Part shown: one piece after another, positions 23,739-30,265 of the stretch
Position numbering within the stretch: position 1 is the stretch's first letter
How the letters are laid out: every line of letters begins with the position of its first letter
Notes under the pieces: model-generated
Told to the model about the DNA's origin: nothing
What the model saw: the letters and a program-made list of their open reading frames with translations, nothing else
The model's database searches: none
Origin: an uncultured Marvinbryantia sp.
GTDB lineage: Bacteria; Bacillota; Clostridia; Lachnospirales; Lachnospiraceae
Length of the DNA: 30,473 nt
Assembly: GCA_934373455.1 (NCBI GenBank)
Contig: CAKRON010000021.1
Span: 1-30,473, forward strand
Direction: 5' to 3'
Program-made: the position numbers and the translations under genes

Positions 23739-24505
23739 GTTTTCTTTCCCCCTGCTTTTTCATAAGCTAATACTGCTGCACCAATGGCTCCTGTATACTG
23801 AGCCAGTTCATGTGTCACAATATGCGCCGGTTTCATATAGGATTCCAATATTTCTCTGATCACTTCAGACTGTGCCAGACCCCCGGAAAAGAAAATCAAT
23901 TCATTTTCCCGGATTAGTTTCTGTGCAAAAATGGCAGTTCTCTTACAAATCGAATGAAGACACCCAAGTAAAATATCTCCTGCCTTTTTCTCCTGTGCCA
24001 ACAGACCAACTATTTCACTCTCTGCAAACACTGCACACATACTGTTAATCTTTTCTGGTACAGCATCCCGAACAAATTCATCCAGATCTTCCACCTTGGC
24101 TCCAACCCGTCCCAGTGTCATCTCGATGAATCTTCCTGTTCCTGCAGCGCATTTATCGTTCATCAAAAAATCTGTTACTTTTCCATGCTCATCCAGCAGC
24201 ATTACCTTACAATCCTGTCCTCCGATGTCGATCACTGCCCTGCACTGTGGCATCAGGTATGCGGCTCCTGCACCATGACAGGTAATCTCTGTAATCTTCC
24301 TGTCCGCCTGTTCCAGAAGCCCTCTGCCATACCCAGTCGTTACCGTCATCGCAATCTCCTGAGAATATAACTGGCTGTACATATCACGAATCACTTTACC
24401 AGGACGATCAGATGTTTTTTCTAAATAAATTTTCTGGATCTTCTCTCCGTCAAATACTGCTGCTTTCGTCGTTGCAGAACCGGAATCCAGTCCTAATGTC
24501 ACCAT
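23729..24505 (-). CDS. BadF/BadG/HgdC-type ATPase activase (YjiL-like)
   Basis: A 258-residue ASKHA-fold ATPase. It begins LGLDSGSATTKAAVFDG (phosphate-binding loop) and has VIDIGGQDCK, FLMNDKCAAGTGRF (Cys119) and INSMCAVFAESEI (Cys157), the two cysteines that bind the bridging 4Fe-4S cluster of the homodimer, then LIFFSGGLAQSEV and YTGAIGAA. It couples ATP hydrolysis to low-potential electron transfer into the partner reductase encoded next, with which it overlaps by 10 bp. It is the first gene of the operon; AGGTG precedes the ATG. Its electron donor (ferredoxin or flavodoxin) is not in the window. Confidence 0.88.
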   Translation of the reverse strand: MVTLGLDSGSATTKAAVFDGEKIQKIYLEKTSDRPGKVIRDMYSQLYSQEIAMTVTTGYGRGLLEQADRKITEITCHGAGAAYLMPQCRAVIDIGGQDCKVMLLDEHGKVTDFLMNDKCAAGTGRFIEMTLGRVGAKVEDLDEFVRDAVPEKINSMCAVFAESEIVGLLAQEKKAGDILLGCLHSICKRTAIFAQKLIRENELIFFSGGLAQSEVIREILESYMKPAHIVTHELAQYTGAIGAAVLAYEKAGGKKTWN

Positions 24506-24539
24506 CTTTTCACCTCATTACTGTCATTTCTCTAAGAAA

Positions 24540-24568
24540 AGTATAACATTTACAGTATTTTTGTCTAA
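24540..24568 (-). promoter_or_regulatory. Probable promoter of the activase/yedF/fdhA operon
   Basis: On the minus strand TTAGAC (24568-24563) and TATACT (24545-24540) are 17 bp apart, 35 bp before the activase ATG. The -35 is imperfect, as expected for a promoter needing an activator, and the 25-bp palindrome at 24593-24617 is centred about 40 bp upstream of it. Confidence 0.55.
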
Positions 24569-24592
24569 TTCAAATGCCTGATGATTTCTTTA

Positions 24593-24617
24593 TATTTATA
24601 GATTATATCTATAAATA
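24593..24617. promoter_or_regulatory. 25-bp palindrome, probable LysR operator
   Basis: TATTTATAGAT (24593-24603), spacer TAT and ATCTATAAATA (24607-24617) form a perfect 11-bp inverted repeat. It includes a T-N11-A core of the LysR type (TATAGATTATATCTATA). It lies between the divergent activase and LysR genes, upstream of the activase promoter and in the LysR promoter region. Confidence 0.7.
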
Positions 24618-24714
24618 GTCTCGCTTTTTTCTATGAATTATGATACGATATATACAATTCAAAACAGTGTCAGGTTATTTTTTCTGTTCTACCTGCACGA
24701 AAAAGAGGTGTTCT

Positions 24715-25662
24715 ATGTATTTTCATCAACTGGAAGCTTTTGTCCAGGTAGCAGAGAATAAGAGTTTTTCTAAAGCTGCCAAAGCCATGTATCTGTCTCA
24801 GCCTACTGTCAGTGCACATATCAAAAGTCTGGAATCGGAACTAGGTGTCCCGCTTATTTTACGTACCACCAAAGAAGTACTGCTTTCTGAGGCCGGACAG
24901 ATTTTCTATGATTATGCCAAAGAACTTCTGCATACCAGAGATGTGGCTGCCTTAATGATGCAGTCTTATGCCACTGACATTAAGGGAGAACTTCCGGTAG
25001 CCGCTTCTACTGTTCCGTCTCAATATCTGCTTCCACAGCTTCTGACTGAAATGTATGTGCGTTATCCGGATCTGAAAATATCGGTCCGCCAGGCAGACAG
25101 CTCTGCCGTAATGAATCAGATTGAAAATTATGATGCAGAATTGGGATTTACCGGTATGCAAGTGCCTGATTCTAAATGTATTTTCGAACCTTTGTTGGAT
25201 GATCAGCTGGTTCTGATCACTCCAAATACACCGGCTTATCAGATCTACAAAGGGAATTTTCCAGTCAGCCAGCTTCGCTATCTTCCATTTATTTTTCGCG
25301 AGAAGGGAAGCGGAACACGCAAAGAAGCCGACGCTTTTTTTCAAAGCATCGGCCTCGACGATCAGAAGCTTCATATTCTGACAGAACTGCCTTCTACCGA
25401 AAGCATCAAACAAGCTGTCTGTCATGGTCTGGGTGTATCGATTATCAGTAAAATTGCTGCAAAAGATTATGAAAAATTCGGCTACCTTTTGAGTTTTGAT
25501 CTGGACTCTGAACTGCTGAAGCGTTCCATCTATCTGGTTTATCATAAAAACCGGGTACTGACTCCTGCTGCCAGATCTTTTGTTGAAGTGATCCGTGAAA
25601 AATACGGTCCAAAACCGGAACATCCACGAATTTCACCAAAGGTACATATTCCTGTGGGATGA
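24715..25662 (+). CDS. LysR-family regulator, selenium-metabolism-associated type
   Basis: A 315-residue LysR regulator. The winged helix MYFHQLEAFVQVAENKSFSK, then AAKAMYLSQPTVSAHIKSLE, is followed by a LysR substrate-binding domain (about residues 90-300) with FREKGSGTRKEADAFFQ. The N-terminal sequence closely fits the subfamily named selenium metabolism-associated LysR regulator. It is divergent from the activase-reductase-yedF-fdhA operon and the 25-bp palindrome between them is its likely site. The ATG at 24715 follows AGAGGTG; earlier frame extension lacks homology. The last 15 residues are unlike family ends, and a repeat begins 6 bp after the stop. The effector is unknown. Confidence 0.88.
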   Translation: MYFHQLEAFVQVAENKSFSKAAKAMYLSQPTVSAHIKSLESELGVPLILRTTKEVLLSEAGQIFYDYAKELLHTRDVAALMMQSYATDIKGELPVAASTVPSQYLLPQLLTEMYVRYPDLKISVRQADSSAVMNQIENYDAELGFTGMQVPDSKCIFEPLLDDQLVLITPNTPAYQIYKGNFPVSQLRYLPFIFREKGSGTRKEADAFFQSIGLDDQKLHILTELPSTESIKQAVCHGLGVSIISKIAAKDYEKFGYLLSFDLDSELLKRSIYLVYHKNRVLTPAARSFVEVIREKYGPKPEHPRISPKVHIPVG

Positions 25663-25668
25663 TGGGGC

Positions 25669-25704
25669 CGGTGTTTATGGCTTTTTTACTGTCCCTGATG
25701 GCAC
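25669..25704 (+). repeat. Dispersed 36-bp repeat, copy 1
   Basis: This 36-bp stretch begins CGGTGTTTATGGCTTTTTTA and ends CCCTGATGGCAC. It is identical, in the same orientation, to 29746-29781. It starts 6 bp after the LysR stop. An 11-bp gap leads to a small hairpin, GTCCA (25716-25720) with TGGAC (25723-25727). Confidence 0.85.
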
Positions 25705-25769
25705 TCCGTGTTGGTGTCCAAATGGACCAGTTCATCAGTGAATTCTCCTCCACACATTTTTCCGTTATC

Positions 25770-26225
25770 TTAAAATATTTCTCTCTTCAATTCCATCACA
25801 TATTCTGTGGTGCCTTCCTCAAATTGACTTTGACCTGTAAAGCAAAATCCATGTCTGTTGTAAAATGCAATTGCTTTTACATTCTTTTCCAATACCCACA
25901 GATGATCTGCTCCAAATTCTTTTATGGCAAATTCGATCAGTTCATGACCTATTCCTTCCCTCTGAAAACACGGCTCTATATACAACTTATAGATTTCTGT
26001 TCCCTTCATTTGCAGGAATCCTTTGATTATTCCGTCATCATATACATAAAGGTTCTGGTATACTTCTTTCTTTTTCAGATACTGCTCTATGAACGATACT
26101 ACCTGCAATTCCCCGAAGGAATAGGATTCATCTTTGAATATTGGCAGATAATTGATTCTGTTATTGAATACAAAAATTTCAGCAATTCTTGATAAATCTT
26201 TAGTCTGTGCGCTTCTTATACTCAT
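25770..26225 (-). CDS. GNAT family N-acetyltransferase
   Basis: A 151-residue acetyltransferase. It has the GNAT acetyl-CoA loop region YIEPCFQREGIGHELIEFAI (Q/RxxGxG/A), a preceding beta strand GFLQMKGTEIYKLYI and a C-terminal VLEKNVKAIAFYNRHGF. It transfers an acetyl group to an unknown amine on a small molecule or protein. The ATG at 26225 has AAGGAG 7 bp upstream, preferred over an upstream TTG. It is alone in orientation, flanked by a repeat and a LysR gene, with no context to identify the substrate. Confidence 0.85.
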   Translation of the reverse strand: MSIRSAQTKDLSRIAEIFVFNNRINYLPIFKDESYSFGELQVVSFIEQYLKKKEVYQNLYVYDDGIIKGFLQMKGTEIYKLYIEPCFQREGIGHELIEFAIKEFGADHLWVLEKNVKAIAFYNRHGFCFTGQSQFEEGTTEYVMELKREIF

Positions 26226-26389
26226 AGCTGCTCTCCTTAAGTTTTTTACATATACCGCAGCGGATATGGATTCCCTGCCCTCTGTTTTCATTAGAAATAA
26301 CTGGCATTTCAAACATTTTCTCTGCAAAAGCAATAACCTCTAAAATTTTGTAACTGATGATTGATTAAATGATAAGGAGATAATATACG

Positions 26390-26425
26390 ATGAGAACGAT
26401 ATTTTTCATCCTCGGCATCATTTAG
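26390..26425 (+). other. Tiny open frame with good ribosome site (11 residues), possible 5' gene remnant
   Basis: AAGGAG (26374-26379) is followed after 10 bp by an ATG and the hydrophobic reading MRTIFFILGII, then TAG. The frame stops 4 bp before the end of the convergent LysR gene. It looks like the start of a lost membrane protein, or a leader peptide. There is no homology evidence. Confidence 0.25.
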
Positions 26426-26429
26426 AAAT

Positions 26430-27302
26430 TCAATCCAGATTGCAGCAGATTTCCTGAAGTCTGGAAATAACTTTATCGTTTACTGTATTTTTACGGCAGA
26501 CCAAATTAATTTTCCACGGAATAGCATCGTATAGTTCTATCTTGTGAAGACTTGCCGGCAATTCTTCTTCAGGATGAATATCTGCGTCAATGCCAATTCC
26601 AATCTTTTCTTTACAAAAACGGTAGATTAACGGATTTTCCATTGTACAAAGAACAATATTAGGCATGAATCCAAAGTCGCTGCAGCGCTGGATAAGATTA
26701 TGATAACTGGAATATTTCTGGTTCATAGAAATCAGCGGCTGTTCCTGAAGATCCTGGATACTCAGCATATCCTTTTCATAATAGGGATGTCCCTGATAGA
26801 TAATGGCATTCATTTTTCCAGTATAAATAGTTGTAGATGCCAGTTCTGTATGGGAGCAGGCTCCAATCATAAATCCGGCATCCAGAGTACCATCAAGAAG
26901 TTTTTCGGTCACTTCCTGATTTTCCAGCTCATCCCATTGCAATTCAAGTCCTGGAAAATAGTCCGTTAAATGTGAAATCTGATCGAGTGGTAGTATGTTA
27001 AGCGAACCGCAGGCAAAACCGATATGAATCGTTCGCTGACGATGATTCATTTGTTGCATTTTTTGTTTCAGACCTTCTAAATAGTAAAGAAGTTCCTGAC
27101 TCTGTGCATAGAAATAATGGCCACTCGCGGTGGGAAATGTTCCGTTCGCAGTACGCGTGAAAAGTTTAGTTTGAAGTTCATTTTCCAGTTTCGCAATAAT
27201 ACGGCTTAATCCCTGAGGGGTAATAAAGATCTGAGATGCCGCTTTGTTGATGCTGCATTCTTCGTATACAAGACGAAAACAACGAATCTCCCTGGTATCC
27301 AT
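26430..27302 (-). CDS. LysR-family transcriptional regulator
   Basis: A 290-residue LysR protein. The DNA-binding domain is at residues 1-60 (MDTREIRCFRLVYEECSINK, then AASQIFITPQGLSRIIAKLE), and a substrate-binding domain at about 88-285 (IHIGFACGSLNILPLDQISHL, LDAGFMIGAC). The ATG at 27302 follows AAGGAG with 10-bp spacing; the longer frame from 27470 runs through the promoter and a gene remnant. It is downstream of, and in the same orientation as, the flavin oxidoreductase gene but separated by a strong terminator and has its own promoter under a 12-bp dyad. It may control the oxidoreductase. The effector is unknown. Confidence 0.88.
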   Translation of the reverse strand: MDTREIRCFRLVYEECSINKAASQIFITPQGLSRIIAKLENELQTKLFTRTANGTFPTASGHYFYAQSQELLYYLEGLKQKMQQMNHRQRTIHIGFACGSLNILPLDQISHLTDYFPGLELQWDELENQEVTEKLLDGTLDAGFMIGACSHTELASTTIYTGKMNAIIYQGHPYYEKDMLSIQDLQEQPLISMNQKYSSYHNLIQRCSDFGFMPNIVLCTMENPLIYRFCKEKIGIGIDADIHPEEELPASLHKIELYDAIPWKINLVCRKNTVNDKVISRLQEICCNLD

Positions 27303-27314
27303 AAAATACAATCT

Positions 27315-27361
27315 CCTTTTTTGATATCTTTCAGTATACGCTATCAAAAAAGGAATAACAA
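27315..27361 (-). promoter_or_regulatory. LysR gene promoter under a 12-bp dyad
   Basis: CCTTTTTTGATA (27315-27326) and TATCAAAAAAGG (27342-27353) form a perfect 12-bp inverted repeat with a 15-bp spacer. The minus-strand -10 TATACT (27338-27333) is in the spacer, and TTGTTA (27361-27356) is 17 bp upstream as -35. The arm nearest the gene contains part of its ribosome site. Autoregulation is likely. Confidence 0.6.
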
Positions 27362-27426
27362 GCAGATAAACTTTTATGAAGCTTTCCGATTCTCTGTTTT
27401 GTATTCTTCCGGAAACAGATATGGTT

Positions 27427-27573
27427 TTACAATTTCCAGTTTCTCTCCAAACAGGCCAGGAGCAGTGCAATTATTTTCAGGAAATAATTCTGCGGATCCA
27501 TCCAGAATAACAGATATATCGTAAGATCAATAAAGTATCCAAACATAACAGATACAAGGATCAGAAGACTTAC
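27427..27573 (-). pseudogene. Remnant of a YczE/YitT-like membrane protein gene
   Basis: The minus strand reads VSLLILVSVMFGYFIDLTIY, then LLFWMDPQNYFLKIIALLLACL, before losing similarity and stopping after eight residues. The pattern FGYFID...LLFWMDPQ...KIIALLLAC matches a transmembrane segment of YczE/YyaS-type integral membrane proteins of about 200 residues. Both ends are missing: it begins right after the terminator at 27584-27626 and ends 125 bp before the LysR start. It is non-functional. Identification rests on about 40 residues. Confidence 0.5.
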
Positions 27574-27583
27574 TTATCTGGTA

Positions 27584-27626
27584 AGTAAAAAAGACAGACA
27601 GTCCTCAGATAAGGGACTGTCTGTCT
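27584..27626 (-). terminator. Intrinsic terminator of the flavin oxidoreductase gene
   Basis: On the minus strand AGACAGACAGTCC (27626-27614) pairs with GGACTGTCTGTCT (27604-27592) in a 13-bp stem, followed by TTTTTTAC. It ends the transcript 6 bp after the coding region. Confidence 0.9.
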
Positions 27627-27631
27627 GAATA

Positions 27632-29578
27632 TCAGATATCTATAGCTGCATGGTATCCTTCATATACCGCATTTGTGATAGTTGATACACGGTTGGCGTC
27701 ACCTATCACTCTTACAAATGGTGCACTGTCACGGAGAGAATCCACAAGTGCCGTTCTGGAGCGCTGCCCAAGTGCACAGATTACAGAAGTTCCTGGAACC
27801 AGAATCTGCTGTTTATCTTCCGTTTCACAAAGAACTCCGTCTGGACGAACTTCAAGACCGCGGTATCCAGTATGTACAGTGACATATTTTTCAATCTCTT
27901 TTAAAAGAAGCGGACGATGTCGTACATTGGCATCCGGAGCCAATTCTGTTCTCATCTCTACCAGATGAACCTGTTTTCCTTCCTGACCGAGATGAATCGC
28001 ACATTCACAGCCTGCAAGCCCGCCGCCGAAAACAACTACCTGATCCGTAACCTTTTCTTTCTCAAGGTAATAATTATTGACAATCACTACATTGTCGCCT
28101 CTCAGTCCCTTGATTGGAGGAACAAGGGGTTCAGATCCTACAGCTATGATCAAGGCATCCGGTGCTTCTTTCTCCGCGTATTCAGGTGTAACTTCTACAG
28201 ATGTGCGAATTTCCACACCTGCATTTCTGGCAAAAAGTGCATAAGTATTGGACAGTTCATACATTTCCTGTTTAAAAGGAAGCGCCTTTTCACTTTTTAA
28301 AATCCCACCAAGTTCTGCTTCTTTCTCACAGAGAATCACTTGATGACCACGCTTTGCAGCTGTGTATGCGGCATAAAGACCACCAGGACCACCGCCTACT
28401 ACAAGAACCTTTTTCTTGACAGGTGCCGGCTGTACTTCACTGCCTTCCATCTCACGTCCGATCAGAGGATTCACAGTGCATCTTCTGGTCGAGGTCGCTG
28501 CACGTTCGGCCATGCAGGTAAAGCAGCGGAGACATTTCACAATTTCATTTTCGCGATTTTCCATGACTTTTCGAGGTAAAAACGGATCTGCAAGAAGTGC
28601 TCTTGCCATATAAACGATATCAGCTTTTCCAGAAGAAATGATTTCTTCCATCTGAGCCGGATCATTGAGACCACCAATAGTTGCAACAGGTACAGAAACA
28701 TGTTTCTTAATTTCTGCCGCCAGATATACATTACATCCATGGTCTTTAAACATCGAAGGATGGGTATCTCCAAATCCACGCTGATAAGTTCCTGCTGACA
28801 CATGTATCAGATCTACATACGGCTCGATTGTCTGCGCAATGCGGACTCCTTCTTCCAGATCATACCCACCCTCAAAGAGTTCAGAACCACTCATACGGAA
28901 TTCAATTGGGAATCCTGATCCCACTGCTTCACGAACAGCTTTCAGCACTTCCACAGCAAGCCTGCAGCGATTTTCCAAACTTCCTCCATATTTGTCAGTA
29001 CGCTTATTAAAATAAGGAGAAAGGAACTGATTGATCAGCCATCCGTGGCCACCATGAATCATAATCATCTGAAAACCGGCACGTTTTGCAAGTGCTGCTG
29101 TTTTTCCATAAGAAGCAACAATATCCTGAAGCATTTCTTTGGTAAGTGCCTTCACAGGCACTCCATCTGTACGGACTGTATCACAGGCTCCCCACTGGTG
29201 CATGGAATGTTGACGGGATTTATCGGTCATATAAGTTCCAGCGTACATTCCTGAATGAGAAAGCTCAAGACTTGGAACTGCACCATGTCGGGAAATTGCA
29301 TCTGCCGTATAGGTTGCAGATGCAAGCGAATTCAAAATAGCGGTATCCAGATGATATGCATGTGAACCGTCCGTTTCCGGATGAACCATGCATTCACTGA
29401 CTGTTACGGCAGCCGCACCACCTTTGCCGCGCAGCTCGTAAAATGCAGTTGATTTCGGTCCAATACAACCATCATTTGTGATATCTGTTCCACCCATAGG
29501 TGCAGAAAACATTCGATTGCGGAAAGTTACACGTCCAATCTGAATCGGACTGGATAAATATGGGAATTTTCGTTTCAT
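27632..29578 (-). CDS. FMN/4Fe-4S/FAD NADH:flavin oxidoreductase (enoate reductase/FadH/BaiCD type)
   Basis: A 648-residue three-domain enzyme. Residues 1-340 are an Old Yellow Enzyme barrel (PIQIGRVTFRNRMFSAPMGG, HGGHGWLINQFLSPYFNKRT, ATIGGLNDPAQ). A 4Fe-4S motif follows with Cys349, Cys352, Cys355 and Cys367. Then come an FAD-binding fold (VVGGGPGGLYAAY, about 393-421) and a second NAD(P)-binding fold (VVFGGGLAGCECAI, about 512-540). Relatives reduce C=C bonds of enoates, dienoyl-CoA, bile-acid intermediates or tetrapyrroles. The HGYL tyrosine of FadH relatives is Trp180 here. The ATG at 29578 has AAAAGGAG upstream; the 32-residue longer frame overlaps the promoter. Substrate unknown. Confidence 0.88.
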   Translation of the reverse strand: MKRKFPYLSSPIQIGRVTFRNRMFSAPMGGTDITNDGCIGPKSTAFYELRGKGGAAAVTVSECMVHPETDGSHAYHLDTAILNSLASATYTADAISRHGAVPSLELSHSGMYAGTYMTDKSRQHSMHQWGACDTVRTDGVPVKALTKEMLQDIVASYGKTAALAKRAGFQMIMIHGGHGWLINQFLSPYFNKRTDKYGGSLENRCRLAVEVLKAVREAVGSGFPIEFRMSGSELFEGGYDLEEGVRIAQTIEPYVDLIHVSAGTYQRGFGDTHPSMFKDHGCNVYLAAEIKKHVSVPVATIGGLNDPAQMEEIISSGKADIVYMARALLADPFLPRKVMENRENEIVKCLRCFTCMAERAATSTRRCTVNPLIGREMEGSEVQPAPVKKKVLVVGGGPGGLYAAYTAAKRGHQVILCEKEAELGGILKSEKALPFKQEMYELSNTYALFARNAGVEIRTSVEVTPEYAEKEAPDALIIAVGSEPLVPPIKGLRGDNVVIVNNYYLEKEKVTDQVVVFGGGLAGCECAIHLGQEGKQVHLVEMRTELAPDANVRHRPLLLKEIEKYVTVHTGYRGLEVRPDGVLCETEDKQQILVPGTSVICALGQRSRTALVDSLRDSAPFVRVIGDANRVSTITNAVYEGYHAAIDI

Positions 29579-29658
29579 AATTATAAACTCCTTTTTATAG
29601 ATGTTTACAGATTTATTTCTGATATCAGGTACTGAAACTACGACAACAGGTATATTTT

Positions 29659-29674
29659 TTGTTAAGTATAACAA
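29659..29674 (-). promoter_or_regulatory. Palindrome over the -10 box of the oxidoreductase gene
   Basis: TTGTTA (29659-29664) and TAACAA (29669-29674) form a perfect 6-bp inverted repeat around AGTA, with the minus-strand TATACT (29670-29665) inside it. No good -35 is seen at 16-18 bp, which suggests an activated promoter. The nearby LysR protein is a candidate. Confidence 0.45.
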
Positions 29675-29715
29675 AAAAGTGCATTTTCATCCATCAGTAA
29701 AATGACAATGCACTT
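29670..29715 (-). terminator. Orphan intrinsic terminator upstream of the oxidoreductase gene
   Basis: On the minus strand AAGTGCATT (29715-29707) pairs with AATGCACTT (29685-29677), with four further inner pairs and an 11-base loop, followed by TTTTTTGTT. It would end minus-strand transcription arriving from 29.8 kb and beyond, where only gene remnants remain. Confidence 0.7.
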
Positions 29716-29745
29716 GTAATATTTTGTTGATACCTAGTCTGGAGA

Positions 29746-29781
29746 CGGTGTTTATGGCTTTTTTACTGTCCCTGATGGCAC
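29746..29781 (+). repeat. Dispersed 36-bp repeat, copy 2
   Basis: Identical to 25669-25704 in direct orientation, 4,077 bp away. A small hairpin, GTCGA (29792-29796) with TCGAC (29800-29804), follows after 10 bp, as in copy 1 but with one base pair swapped. It lies between the orphan terminator and the HxlR remnant. Confidence 0.85.
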
Positions 29782-29833
29782 CACATTAGATGTCGAAAGT
29801 CGACCTTAGTAGTTACATTCCATTCTCGATTCC

Positions 29834-29977
29834 CTATACCAGTTCAAGTTCCGTCAATCCATATTCTACTTTTGGCGGCATCTCCTGATAATCATGCCGA
29901 TAAACAAGCCCGTCATCAATCATTTGTCTGAGACTATCAGTCAGTACCTTCTGCGAACCAACTTTATGATGGCACAT
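29834..29977 (-). pseudogene. Remnant of an HxlR-family regulator gene
   Basis: The minus-strand frame reads [20 protein letters not shown], then [20 protein letters not shown], then LTELELV and a stop. The part from [11 protein letters not shown] to VEYGLTEL matches the recognition helix and wing of HxlR regulators (usual pattern KMLTxxLRELExDGLIxRxxYxExPPxVEYxLTE). The N-terminal half with the conserved CPV cysteine and the last 15-20 residues are missing. An in-frame stop lies just upstream (29996-29998). It is a broken gene. Confidence 0.65.
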
Positions 29978-30025
29978 GCATTTTAGAGTGTATAGTTATA
30001 AAAAAGTGCGTACTTGTTTTTGCAT

Positions 30026-30193
30026 ATGCAAATCAGCATCAATAACCTTCCTGCCGGAGACTGGCTTAGGATTTCTCCAGCAGGTAAGCGTCAGTTCTTT
30101 ACTTCAGAAGATTCAGAACTCACTTATATCTGTATCCAGGTAAAAGAGAACTCTCTTGAAGGGTTTACCATGGATGATGGTGTTATTTACTAA
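30026..30193 (+). pseudogene. C-terminal fragment of a cupin-domain protein gene
   Basis: A 55-residue plus-strand frame starting MQISINNLPAGDWLRISPAG and ending CIQVKENSLEGFTMDDGVIY. The LPAGDWLRISPAGKRQFF and ICIQVKENSLEGFT segments match the second half of small cupin proteins. The first half, with the metal-binding HxH motif, is absent. No ribosome site precedes the ATG. It is oriented away from the HxlR remnant; such pairs are often divergent neighbours, so one deletion may have removed both N-termini. Confidence 0.6.
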
Positions 30194-30265
30194 CCTTCTT
30201 ATAGAGTAAAGAATGCTATGCAAAAAACAATAACGCTGTCATCAAGCACATTTTTCTCTGCCTGC

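Noticed and set aside
24506..24714. Molybdenum cofactor riboswitch in the leader of the fdhA operon
   Set aside because: The leader from the likely start to the activase ATG is under 40 bases and the only strong structure is the symmetrical DNA palindrome upstream of the promoter.
24952..25623. 223-residue minus-strand frame within the LysR gene
   Set aside because: It mirrors the conserved LysR substrate-binding domain on the plus strand and has no ribosome site or family match.
25669..25755. Repeat as a coding tail (GVYGFFTVPDGT in both copies)
   Set aside because: The reading is open through both copies but the flanking residues do not agree and neither copy has a start or a longer conserved frame.
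25659..26192. 177-residue plus-strand frame over the GNAT gene
   Set aside because: It is antisense to a clear acetyltransferase, starts inside the repeat and shows no protein family pattern.
27315..27353. RBS-sequestering RNA hairpin before the LysR gene
   Set aside because: From the predicted promoter only the gene-proximal arm would be transcribed, so the dyad is better read as an operator; a start further upstream would reopen this.
25669..29781. Intact composite transposon between the 36-bp repeats
   Set aside because: No transposase, integrase or terminal inverted repeats were found in the interval; direct repeats alone do not show a mobile element.
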